From Gracilaria domingensis (taxonomy: Eukaryota; Rhodophyta; Florideophyceae; Gracilariales; Gracilariaceae): a stretch of 31,489 nt of DNA. Numbering within the stretch: the first letter of the stretch is position 1; every line of letters begins with the position of its first letter. The position numbers were made by a program, and so were the translations under genes. The notes beneath the pieces are model-generated. The model was not told the origin of the DNA and searched no databases. It was given only the letters and a program-made list of their open reading frames with translations. The stretch spans positions 1 to 31,489 of the forward strand of contig VCMS01000297.1 of NCBI GenBank assembly GCA_022539475.1. The letters run 5' to 3'. Shown in pieces: positions 20,014 to 27,902 of the stretch.

Positions 20014-21028
20014 GGTTGAACCTCTCGGCAAGCCCGTTCTGCTGTAAATTGAAAGGCACAGTTCGCTGATGCTCGATACCGTACTGCTCAAGCTTTTCGG
20101 AGAACCGATTGGACAAGTACTCACCACCATTGTCAGTGCGCAATGCACGCAACACACTCTTGCGAGCGGTGATGGTTAACACTTTCCTGCCCATCTGGTT
20201 CTCCACAAACCTGAGCGACTTGAGGAACATCCGGAACAATCCTTCGTCTTGAGAATGTACAAGAAGCAGTAGCGGCTGTGGTCATCGATGAATGTGAAAA
20301 AGTAGTGCGAGCCTCCCAAGCACTTCACGTTCACTGGACCCGATATGTCAGAGTGTACCAGGTCCAGTACGTGTTCAGCTCGTTCCCCCCCTTGCTTGGG
20401 AGTCGGAGCACGGGTTGCTTTGCCCACTACACAAGAGCCACACACATCCAGCTTCTGAGCCAAATCCACATTCAGACCTGACACAACACCGTTTCGAGCC
20501 ATCTGCTTGATGCCTTCCACATTCACATGAGCCATTCGAGCATGCCAAAGAGACAAGTCTGACACAAGGGCACTGTCCGTGTCCGTGAACTGATCTGCAG
20601 CAGTGCAAAGGTAGTACAGGTCTTTGACGCGGCGCCCAACGGCAACCACTTTTGACCCCTTGTACACACATACCTTTTCTTTGTCAAACACTACCGTGCA
20701 GCCCAGATCACAAATCTGTGACACAGACAACAAGTGGTACCGTAAGTTGGGCACGTGTACCACCTGCTTTAGCTTGCACTTACGCTTGGACCCTTCAACT
20801 GTCAGATCGAGCTCCACACTTCCGTGACCAACAGACTGCAACTTGGAATCATTGCCGATACTCACACCCGACGACACCTTTGTCTCGTACGTTTGGAACA
20901 TTGAGTCATCATAAGTCATGTGTGCAGTAGCTCCAGAGTCAACAATCCAGTCACTGTTAGTGGCCTTGTCGGCACCATTCGCAATGAGGCATACAAAGTC
21001 AGAATCGCTGCCGCCCGTACCTTGCTCA
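20014..21028 (-). pseudogene. Copia gag-pol middle part (E5): protease and integrase, frameshifted
   Basis: Minus-strand polyprotein segment. From 21028: protease with WIVDSGATAHM (DSGA at 20929-20940), GAG-pre-integrase domain with LWHARMAHV and the zinc pair CGSC (20431-20442), integrase Asp in VHSDISGP (20347-20349), Asp in LRTDNGGEY (20132-20134) and Glu in NGLAER (20024-20026). About four bases are missing near 20240 relative to E2, shifting the frame between the first two Asp residues. It ends at AERFN against the LTR at 20013. Upstream coding resumes in frame at 31389 beyond the family C insertion. The ATG seen just upstream at 21045 lies in the inserted LTR and is not the real start. 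Confidence 0.9.
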
Positions 21029-21758
21029 TGTTGATATTGGGTCATGGTCGAGTGCCTGCCAGTCCCTCAAGGGTGCTCCAAGTAGTTGGAATACAAAGTT
21101 GCAGGGGAGCATGGGCACTTTTGGGCACCCTCGCGCGAAAAGCGCATATGCGCCTCCCCGCAAACCCAACGTGATACTGCAATATGATTGGCTACTGCAA
21201 ATGCGTGTATGCAACGTAGTTTGGACAAGTGGTTCTGGCTGTATGGGCCAGGAGTGGCGGATGGCACAAGTGGTGCGCTGTGATTGGCTGGAGTCTGCTA
21301 GTGCTGGCCACTTATGCAGTAGCTGAGAATGTGCGAATACAGGCTATACTGGGCGGTTTTTGCAAGATGTGCGATTCTAGGCTATTGCGAAGGGTTTTGG
21401 AGCGAATGTGCGATTCTGAGCTGCGCGAGGGGGTTTGATGCGCCGGATTGAAAATGTTGATTTTTTTGGGGCTACTAATGGATCATGGAGTTGGCATTGG
21501 ATTTGGCGCAGTTTGATTTAGTGGTTTTGAATTCGTATTGTGATTTGCGCGCGCTTTCGTTGTCAAGGTGTACACTTTGACAGCGTGTGCTGTTATGTCG
21601 CATGCAGCGACGGCGGCGGTGCGCCGTTAGTACTAGTAGGTTGCGATCGTCCCCGATCACTAAACTCGGTCGAAGGTGGCCTACCCCCTTTACTTATTCT
21701 ACTCTTCTTGTTTGTGTCCTTGTCACTTCCCTTCGTCTAACCTGCGCGCCTTGCGTTA
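21029..21758 (+). repeat. LTR-C, 5' LTR (730 bp)
   Basis: TGTTGATATTGGGTC...CTTGCGTTA, so the ends are TG...TA and not TG...CA. The start is fixed by the target duplication, the end by the PBS. Confidence 0.92.
21142..21203 (+). promoter_or_regulatory. U3 module shared with LTR-B/A
   Basis: GAAAAGCGCATATGCGCCTC followed by GCAAACCCAACGTGA and GATTGGCTACTGCAAATG. This is the same order and orientation as in LTR-B/A; it is also present in the LTRs at 4228 and 26781. Confidence 0.55.
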
Positions 21759-21772
21759 GGTTATGGGCCCAG
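21759..21772 (+). promoter_or_regulatory. Primer-binding site of family C element
   Basis: GGTTATGGGCCCAG directly after the LTR; complement of the initiator tRNA-Met anticodon arm. Confidence 0.92.
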
Positions 21773-21860
21773 AGCGTCGACTCTTCGCAGACGTCACGCT
21801 CTTTTACTAATTTCTCTTTTGGATTCTACGAAGTTTTCCTATCTGCGACAGGTACGCGTT

Positions 21861-21886
21861 GCGAGCGAGCGAGCGAGCGAGCGAGC
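21861..21886. repeat. GCGA microsatellite
   Basis: About six GCGA/GAGC units. The same tract recurs at 27612-27637 in the duplicated leader scrap and is absent from E3 at the matching place. Confidence 0.9.
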
Positions 21887-21924
21887 AGAAGGACCGCGCT
21901 GATTTCCCGCAAGCGACTAGCAGG

Positions 21925-22083
21925 GGTTAACTGGTGAACGCATATCTTTGGCTACTAACCTCCCTGGGACGTCTCGTAGGGATTGTAAAGCCCCTCGCTC
22001 TGAAGTACGCAGAGCAGGGTAGGTCAAGAAGAATTCGTGCCTCACCTGGAGAGAGTAACCAGGGACCAGAGGTTCGGACCTCT
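21925..22083 (+). other. Structured leader block (core plus three hairpins)
   Basis: Core GGTGAACGCATATCTTTGG and GACGTCTCGTAGGGA, then three short hairpins. Their counterparts in A1 (11400-11590, minus) keep position and complementarity but not sequence. Candidate packaging, dimerisation or translation signal of the element RNA. Confidence 0.65.
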
Positions 22084-22449
22084 AGGGTAACCGGATATTT
22101 AGATCCTGCCAGTGGACCCGCTGCTTCTTCTTCTTCTTCTTGTTTCCGGGTTGAGTTCTGTCTCACCCGTGAGTATACTCCAGGCGTCGAGTACCCGAAC
22201 TCCGCCTGTGATCGCGTACGGGACGCGTCCCGACGAGCGTTGTAGACCTGGTTACACGGTCTCCGCTGGCGCCCTCGCTGTTGAGTGTTGAGAATACTCC
22301 ACTCCAGCCTTTACCCTCTTTGTGTAACATAAGCATTGAGTCCGTCACTCTGCTTGTATTGTTGTTTGTCAAAGCTACTTTTGTGTTTCCCTCTTTGGTT
22401 TTCTACTTGGTTTCCTGGATCTGCTTGTATTCAGAACGAGTCTTTTACA

Positions 22450-25400
22450 ATGTCGGACTCGGAAAAGGAAACGGAAACCAACTCTGGTGTGAAGATTCCC
22501 CGCTTTCATGGTAAGCGTGGTGAAGATTACGCACTCTGGCGACATCGTCTTCGTGCTGCATGTCGTATCAAAGGTGTCTGGAATGTTGTTAACACGGATG
22601 CCGCGCAGTCCATGTCAACTGATACTACTGGTACTGATGGTCAAGGATCCTCTGTGGACCCCATTCGCACATTGGCTAAGCGTGAAAAGGCCTGTGGCAT
22701 CATCATTTGTGCACTTGGCGATGCTCCCTTGCGTGTAGTTATGGATGTGGATGACGATCCGGCACGAATGCTCAAGATGCTTGATGCACGTTATGCATCT
22801 AATCGAACGGTTTCCCGCATCGCGGTTCAGACTCAACTGTTCCGAATGTCGTACAATGGGCAGAATATGTCCGAGTATGTTGATCAATTTACTGCACTGT
22901 TCTCGCAGTTGGATCGCATGGGCAAGGAGGCTGCCGTTCCAGAAACTCATAAGGCCCCTATGCTCTTGGCTTCTATTGATCCGCAGAGTTCGTTGGAGTC
23001 GACTGCAGCCGCGTTGCGTACCAAGGAAATATCTGAACTGACTTGGGACTACGTCGCTACCACACTCATCGATGAGTACAATGCACGTCATATAACCTCT
23101 GGCCGTAGTCGCAGTCGCAAGAAGAACAGAGGAAAAGGTTCCGGAAGGCAGTCTGGTACCTCTGTAAGTGCCAACCATCGAGATGGAAATGACTCCGATG
23201 ATGCTCCCACTGCTCGTGCACTGGCGGCTGGCAGCACCAATGGTCATCACTGTGACTTTTGTGATCGTGATGGACACATTCAGGATCGATGCTACATGAA
23301 CCCAGACAATCCCGACAACCATTTGCCGAAGAGTATTCTGGACAAGTTGGCATTCAAGTCCAAAGAGAAGCCCAAGACATCGTCAAAATCTTCCGGTAAA
23401 TCGTCCAAGATCGAAATCGCGGGCATGTCTATGGAAAAGGCAACGGTTCTACCACCCACGAAAAGAGACATGGACACTTACGCAGATAGTGGAGCGACCT
23501 CGCACTACTTCCATTCGCCTTCCGTATTCGTTCCTAGCACACTGCATGACGTGGAGGAGCGTGTTATACAGCTCGCGGACAAGACCTGTGTGTCTGCAAC
23601 TCAACGTGGAGATGTGATTTTGCCTTTCGAGAACGTGAATCTACGTCTGACCGATGCGTTATTGGTTCCCTCCATTGAATACAACTTGGTTTCAGTGGGG
23701 TGCTTAGCCGACAAACAGATTGAATCTCGTTTCCGTTCCGCAGATGTTCGTCTGATTCATGACAATGGTCTGCACATTGGGTCAGGAAAGCGCGATAAAC
23801 GTTCCGGACTGTACACTTTGCCGGAACCGATAGTGCATTTCACTCATGACCGCGCTCTTATCTCCAACCAAGTCGATTTGGAATGCGCACTGAAGGCCTC
23901 GATGACTGCTCTAGCACAACTGTGGCACCGAAGACTAGCGCACATGAACCCGAGGGACTTGCAGGTTGTTCACAAACATGCCGATGGTGTGCCTTGCCTG
24001 GCTGAAATGGAGGAGGTATGTCGGCCATTCCGTCTCGGAAAAGCACACAAACTACCGTTTCCTGGTTCATTTGTTCGTGAATCGTCAGTTGGTGACAAAG
24101 TGCACACTGATATCATCGGACCACTCACTCTGTCGTTCCCACAAAGGTTCAAGTATGCGTCGGCATTCGTGGATGACCACTCACGATATGTCCTCATTGG
24201 ATTCATGAAACATCGTAGTGAACTCAATGATGTGTATGATGCTGTCGCGCAGAAGCTCAAGCAGCTTGGAGGAGTGGTGGTGAAGAAACTGCACTCGGAT
24301 GACGCTAAGGAGTACATTGCGTTGCAAGACAATCCAGACAATGAATTCGAGGATACTTCTTTCTCACCTCCGTACACTCCGGAACACAACGCCATAGCCG
24401 AGCGCATCAATCGTACCATGGAGGAAGCTGCTCGAGCTATGCTCATTCAGGCCAATCTACCGGAATGTTTGTGGGTGTTTGCATTGAAACATGTACTGTT
24501 CGTGCGAAATCGTGTTCCACATTCAACTACTGGAAGCACTCCGCACTCGTTGATGACTGGCAACAGGCCGACGTTGAAGCACACTCGTGTTTTTGGATGT
24601 GCTGCTTTCGTACTCAAGATGATCGAAGGAACCAAGTTCGAGTCTCGTGCATTTGAGGGGGTGTACTTGCAGACTCTTGAGCATGGTGTGTTCGACATAC
24701 TTGTTAGGGATGGTGATGGTATACCGCGCAGCATGCGCTCTCGTCACGTCACCTTTGACGAGGATTCTTTCCCCGGTGCCGAATACTTGGAGGAGTACAT
24801 GGAGGATGAGAGTGCATCTGACACTGATTACACTTCGGACCCCGAGTCATGCTCTGACTCCTACGGCTCTTGCTCAGGCAACCAAGTACACGAAGTGAAT
24901 GTGGACGACATTTGTGGCACTCCGAGTGGCACTGATGATGAATCTGCGTTAGAATCTGACCCGACCGCCGAGGAAGCACCACCAGCACTGGGTAATGAGA
25001 GCAGTGATGATGGTGAGGAAAATGTTGAAAGTGCCAGCTCTGGTGATGAAAGTGAGCATGAGCCTCCGAACAGCACAGATCACACGTCCACTGACAACAT
25101 CGGCGAATCTGCGGAGCCATCGCGATACCCGCAGCGCACGCGTCGTGCTCCGCGGAGGTGGTTTATGGCTGGATCTGCCACCACTTCTGCTGTTCAAGTG
25201 ACGACGAGTGATGAACCCATACTTAAGGAAGCAATGTCTGCGACGCCAATGGAGCAAAGCCTCTGGCGAGCAGCCATCGAAGATGAGCTTGCATCACTTG
25301 AGTCCAAGAATACTTGGCGTGAGGACAAATCTCCTGCACAGCAACCACTCCCAACGCACATTGTTCTCAAGGTAAAGCGTAATGCCGATGGTTCAGTCGA

Positions 25401-27003
25401 ACGCTTCAAGGCTCGAGTGGTGGCTGGTGGTAATCATCAGACCTTTGGTGAGAACTACATGGAGACATATGCACCAGTGGTTTCTTTCGGCATAGTACGT
25501 TTCTTCCTGTACTTGACCTTATGTTTGCAAATGTACATTGCTCAGGTGGATGTGAAGACCGCATTCCTCAACGGCGATCTCGACGAGGACGTTTGGGTCA
25601 TGTCACCGCGTGGTGTTCCAGGACTTGGCTCACGATGCTTCAAGCTTCAAAAGGCAATGTATGGACTGAAACAAGCACATCTAGCCTGGCACATCAAGTT
25701 CACACGCGATCTTGCAGACATTGGTTTTGAAGAGCTGCCAAGCGCACCTTGCGTGTTCCGACGCCCTAGTGAGCACAAAGGCTACGCCTACATCCTGGTG
25801 TACGTTGACGATCTGCTAATCTTCACTCCGTCCACGGAAGAGCGATCTGGGATCTTGGAGGAGCTTAGGAGTCTGTACGAGATTCGCGTTGAGAATAAAG
25901 TGACGCTTTACCTTGGTGTTGAACTTACTTGGAGTGTAGACGACGATGGTCGACTAACTGGCGTTCAGCTTGGTCAACCCTTATACATTGAAGGCATGCT
26001 TCGACGCGTTGGTCTCGACAACTCCAAGCCTGCTCGCAGTCCAATGGTAAAGTCATTCTTCTCCGGACTTGCGGAGGAGGAGGACAAATCGGCTCAGGAT
26101 GTGCAGTTGTACCAGCAGATGATCGGGTCTCTGCTGTACTTGGCACTTCGCACTCGCGTGGATATTCTTGCACCGGTACTCATTCTTGCTCGTTACCAAA
26201 GCAATCCAACGGCATACTGTCATAGAGCTGCGAAACGAGTGCTGCGCTACCTACAGGGTACTCGGCATCATGGATTGAACTACCGCGCCGGCTCCTTGGA
26301 CATGGAGGCGTATGTTGATTCAGACTTTGCTGGTGACAAGTCTGATCGCAAGTCCATGTCCGGGTATATGATCAAGTTCGGTTCTGCCGTGGTGTTCTTC
26401 GGTGCCAAGAAGCAAGCTTCAGTTGCTTTGTCTACTGCAGAGGCTGAATACTATGCTCTGACCATGGCGGCGCAGGAGATTGTGTGGATGAAACGCGTGC
26501 TGTCCGAACTTGATATGGGCATCAATGGTGCAGTTTCTCTCCACTCGGACAACCAAGTTGCGAGCGACTGGAGTGCAGGTGAACGGTGCCCGTCGGGTAG
26601 GGCTAAGCACATTGACGTGAAGCTGCATTTCATTAGGGACTTGGTAAAGGATTCTGTGATCGATGTGAAGTATGTGCCGAGTGAGCTGAACGACGCAGAC
26701 ATTCTTACCAAGCCCCTTGGTCCGTTAGGTGCCCAGGCAATCATGGAAAGGATTGGACTTGGCAGGAACTGGAGGAGGAGTGTTGATATTGGGTCATGGT
26801 CGAGTGCCTGCCAGTCCCTCAAGGGTGCTCCAAGTAGTTGGAATACAAAGTTGCAGGGGAGCATGGGCACTTTTGGGCACCCTCGCGCGAAAGGCGCATA
26901 TGCGCCTCTACGCAAACCCAACGTGATACTGCAATATGATTGGCTACTGCAAATGCGTGTATGCAACGTAGTTTGGACAAGTGGTTCTGGCTGTATGGGC
27001 TAG
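22450..27003 (+). CDS. Intact Gag-Pol polyprotein of family C copia element
   Basis: 1517 residues in one frame from the ATG at 22450 (MSDSEKETETNSG). Order is that of Ty1/copia: Gag (K-I-P-R-F-x-G-K near residue 14), CCHC knuckle CDFCDRDGHIQDRC (268-281), protease DSGAT (346-350), GAG-pre-integrase LWHRRLAH (from 491), integrase D554, D617, E651, RT VDVKTAFLNGD (from 1033) and YVDD (1118-1121), RNase H YVDSDFAGD (from 1288), E1331 and D1367. It makes the particle and copies and integrates cDNA. Three oddities. The pre-integrase zinc pair reads C524-RP-F527 where Cys is usual. D617 to E651 leaves 33 residues between them, not 35. No stop precedes the PPT, so the frame runs about 74 codons into the 3' LTR and stops at a TAG that is CAG in the 5' LTR. 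The longer frame starting at 22336 is leader. Confidence 0.95.
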   Translation: MSDSEKETETNSGVKIPRFHGKRGEDYALWRHRLRAACRIKGVWNVVNTDAAQSMSTDTTGTDGQGSSVDPIRTLAKREKACGIIICALGDAPLRVVMDVDDDPARMLKMLDARYASNRTVSRIAVQTQLFRMSYNGQNMSEYVDQFTALFSQLDRMGKEAAVPETHKAPMLLASIDPQSSLESTAAALRTKEISELTWDYVATTLIDEYNARHITSGRSRSRKKNRGKGSGRQSGTSVSANHRDGNDSDDAPTARALAAGSTNGHHCDFCDRDGHIQDRCYMNPDNPDNHLPKSILDKLAFKSKEKPKTSSKSSGKSSKIEIAGMSMEKATVLPPTKRDMDTYADSGATSHYFHSPSVFVPSTLHDVEERVIQLADKTCVSATQRGDVILPFENVNLRLTDALLVPSIEYNLVSVGCLADKQIESRFRSADVRLIHDNGLHIGSGKRDKRSGLYTLPEPIVHFTHDRALISNQVDLECALKASMTALAQLWHRRLAHMNPRDLQVVHKHADGVPCLAEMEEVCRPFRLGKAHKLPFPGSFVRESSVGDKVHTDIIGPLTLSFPQRFKYASAFVDDHSRYVLIGFMKHRSELNDVYDAVAQKLKQLGGVVVKKLHSDDAKEYIALQDNPDNEFEDTSFSPPYTPEHNAIAERINRTMEEAARAMLIQANLPECLWVFALKHVLFVRNRVPHSTTGSTPHSLMTGNRPTLKHTRVFGCAAFVLKMIEGTKFESRAFEGVYLQTLEHGVFDILVRDGDGIPRSMRSRHVTFDEDSFPGAEYLEEYMEDESASDTDYTSDPESCSDSYGSCSGNQVHEVNVDDICGTPSGTDDESALESDPTAEEAPPALGNESSDDGEENVESASSGDESEHEPPNSTDHTSTDNIGESAEPSRYPQRTRRAPRRWFMAGSATTSAVQVTTSDEPILKEAMSATPMEQSLWRAAIEDELASLESKNTWREDKSPAQQPLPTHIVLKVKRNADGSVERFKARVVAGGNHQTFGENYMETYAPVVSFGIVRFFLYLTLCLQMYIAQVDVKTAFLNGDLDEDVWVMSPRGVPGLGSRCFKLQKAMYGLKQAHLAWHIKFTRDLADIGFEELPSAPCVFRRPSEHKGYAYILVYVDDLLIFTPSTEERSGILEELRSLYEIRVENKVTLYLGVELTWSVDDDGRLTGVQLGQPLYIEGMLRRVGLDNSKPARSPMVKSFFSGLAEEEDKSAQDVQLYQQMIGSLLYLALRTRVDILAPVLILARYQSNPTAYCHRAAKRVLRYLQGTRHHGLNYRAGSLDMEAYVDSDFAGDKSDRKSMSGYMIKFGSAVVFFGAKKQASVALSTAEAEYYALTMAAQEIVWMKRVLSELDMGINGAVSLHSDNQVASDWSAGERCPSGRAKHIDVKLHFIRDLVKDSVIDVKYVPSELNDADILTKPLGPLGAQAIMERIGLGRNWRRSVDIGSWSSACQSLKGAPSSWNTKLQGSMGTFGHPRAKGAYAPLRKPNVILQYDWLLQMRVCNVVWTSGSGCMG
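26771..26780 (+). promoter_or_regulatory. Polypurine tract of family C element
   Basis: GGAGGAGGAG immediately before the 3' LTR start TGTTGATATT; it lies inside the Pol reading frame. Confidence 0.85.
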
Positions 27004-27509
27004 GAGTGGCGGATGGCACAAGTGGTGCGCTGTGATTGGTTGGAGTCTGCTAGTGTTGGCCACTTATGCAGTAGCTGAGAATGTGCGAATACAGGCTATA
27101 CTGGGCGGTTTTTGCAAGATGTGCGATTCTAGGCTATTGCGAAGGGTTTTGGAGCGAATGTGCGATTCTGAGCTGCGCGAGGGGGTTTGATGCGCCGGAT
27201 TGAAAATGTTGATTTTTTGGGGCTACTAATGGATCATGGAGTTGGCATTGGATTTGGCGCGGTTTGATTTAGTGGTTTTGAATTCGTATTGTGATTTGCG
27301 CGCGCTTTCGTTGTCAAGGTGTACACTTTGACAGCGTGTGCTGTTATGTCGCATGCAGCGACGGCGGCGGTGCGCGATTAGTACTAGTAGGTTGCGATCG
27401 TCCCCGATCACTAAACTCGGTCGAAGGTGGCCTACCCCCTTTACTTATTCTACTCTTCTTGTTTGTGTCCTTGTCACTTCCCTTCGTCTAACCTGCGCGC
27501 CTTGCGTTA
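26781..27509 (+). repeat. LTR-C, second LTR (729 bp)
   Basis: About ten substitutions and one T deletion relative to 21029-21758 by eye (about 1.4 percent). It is followed by a PBS and leader and not by target DNA. Confidence 0.92.
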
Positions 27510-27642
27510 GGTTATGGGCCCAGAGCGTCGACTCTTCGCAGACGTCACGCTCTTTTACTAATTTCTCTTTTGGATTCTACGAAGTTTTCCTATCTGCGAC
27601 AGGTACGCGTTGCGAGCGAGCGAGCGAGCGAGCGAGCAGAAG
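27510..27642 (+). other. Second PBS and truncated leader
   Basis: PBS GGTTATGGGCCCAG (27510-27523) and leader identical in layout to 21759-21891, including the GCGA tract, broken off after AGCAGAAG. This is the start of a second, tandem copy of the element, most of which is missing. Confidence 0.88.
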
Positions 27643-27718
27643 CTACTAGAAGGTTGCGATCGTCCCCGTTCACTAAACTCGGTCGAAGGTGGCCTACCCC
27701 CTTTGTTTGTTTTACCCA
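27643..27718 (+). repeat. Third LTR-C, left piece (matches last 130 bp of the LTR)
   Basis: Matches LTR-C from about 21629 onward (TACTAG, GGTTGCGATCGTCCCC, GGTGGCCTACCCCCTTT) until the hAT insertion. Together with 31332-31384 it makes 129 bp collinear with the LTR end. Confidence 0.85.
27711..27718. repeat. 8-bp target duplication of hAT, left
   Basis: TTTACCCA, repeated at 31324-31331. Removing the hAT element and one copy restores alignment with LTR-C without gaps. Confidence 0.92.
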
Positions 27719-27737
27719 TATAGAAACATTTAAAACG
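27719..27737 (+). repeat. hAT terminal inverted repeat, left
   Basis: TATAGAAACATTTAAAACG; pairs imperfectly with 31303-31323. TTCGAAAC-type motifs follow inside. Confidence 0.75.
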
Positions 27738-27902
27738 TTCGAAACTTTTTTTGAATATTTTAAACATTTTCTACACGTTTCATACGTTCAGAACATGTTC
27801 AGAAAGTGCTCATTGCGCTTGACCAACCAAAACCTTCCATTTTAAATTTTTGAATTATATAGTAAGAAAGCAAGCACTAATACTATATCAACTCCATATC
27901 AT

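Larger units (their letters stand above)
21773..22449 (+). other. Untranslated leader of family C element
   Basis: 677 bp before the gag ATG. It holds a GCGA/CGAG microsatellite (21861-21886), a conserved core (21925-21981), hairpins GCTCTG/CAGAGC (21997-22015), CCTGG/CCAGG (22045-22063) and AGAGGT-TCGG-ACCTCT (22068-22083), and a CTTCTT tract near 22122-22140. An open frame extends upstream of gag to 22336, but that part does not resemble protein. Confidence 0.75.

Noticed and set aside
21029..21045. ATG at 21045 as start of the E5 protein
   Set aside because: It lies inside the inserted family C LTR; the true upstream coding is at 31385-31489.
21721..21735. Oomycete-type initiator (TCAYTYY) at TCACTTCC in LTR-C
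   Set aside because: A seven-base loose match in a pyrimidine-rich stretch is not enough to call a promoter or the taxon.
22336..22449. Upstream extension of the Gag-Pol frame to 22336
   Set aside because: This is leader sequence. The E3 copy diverges there, and the Gag pattern starts at the ATG at 22450.
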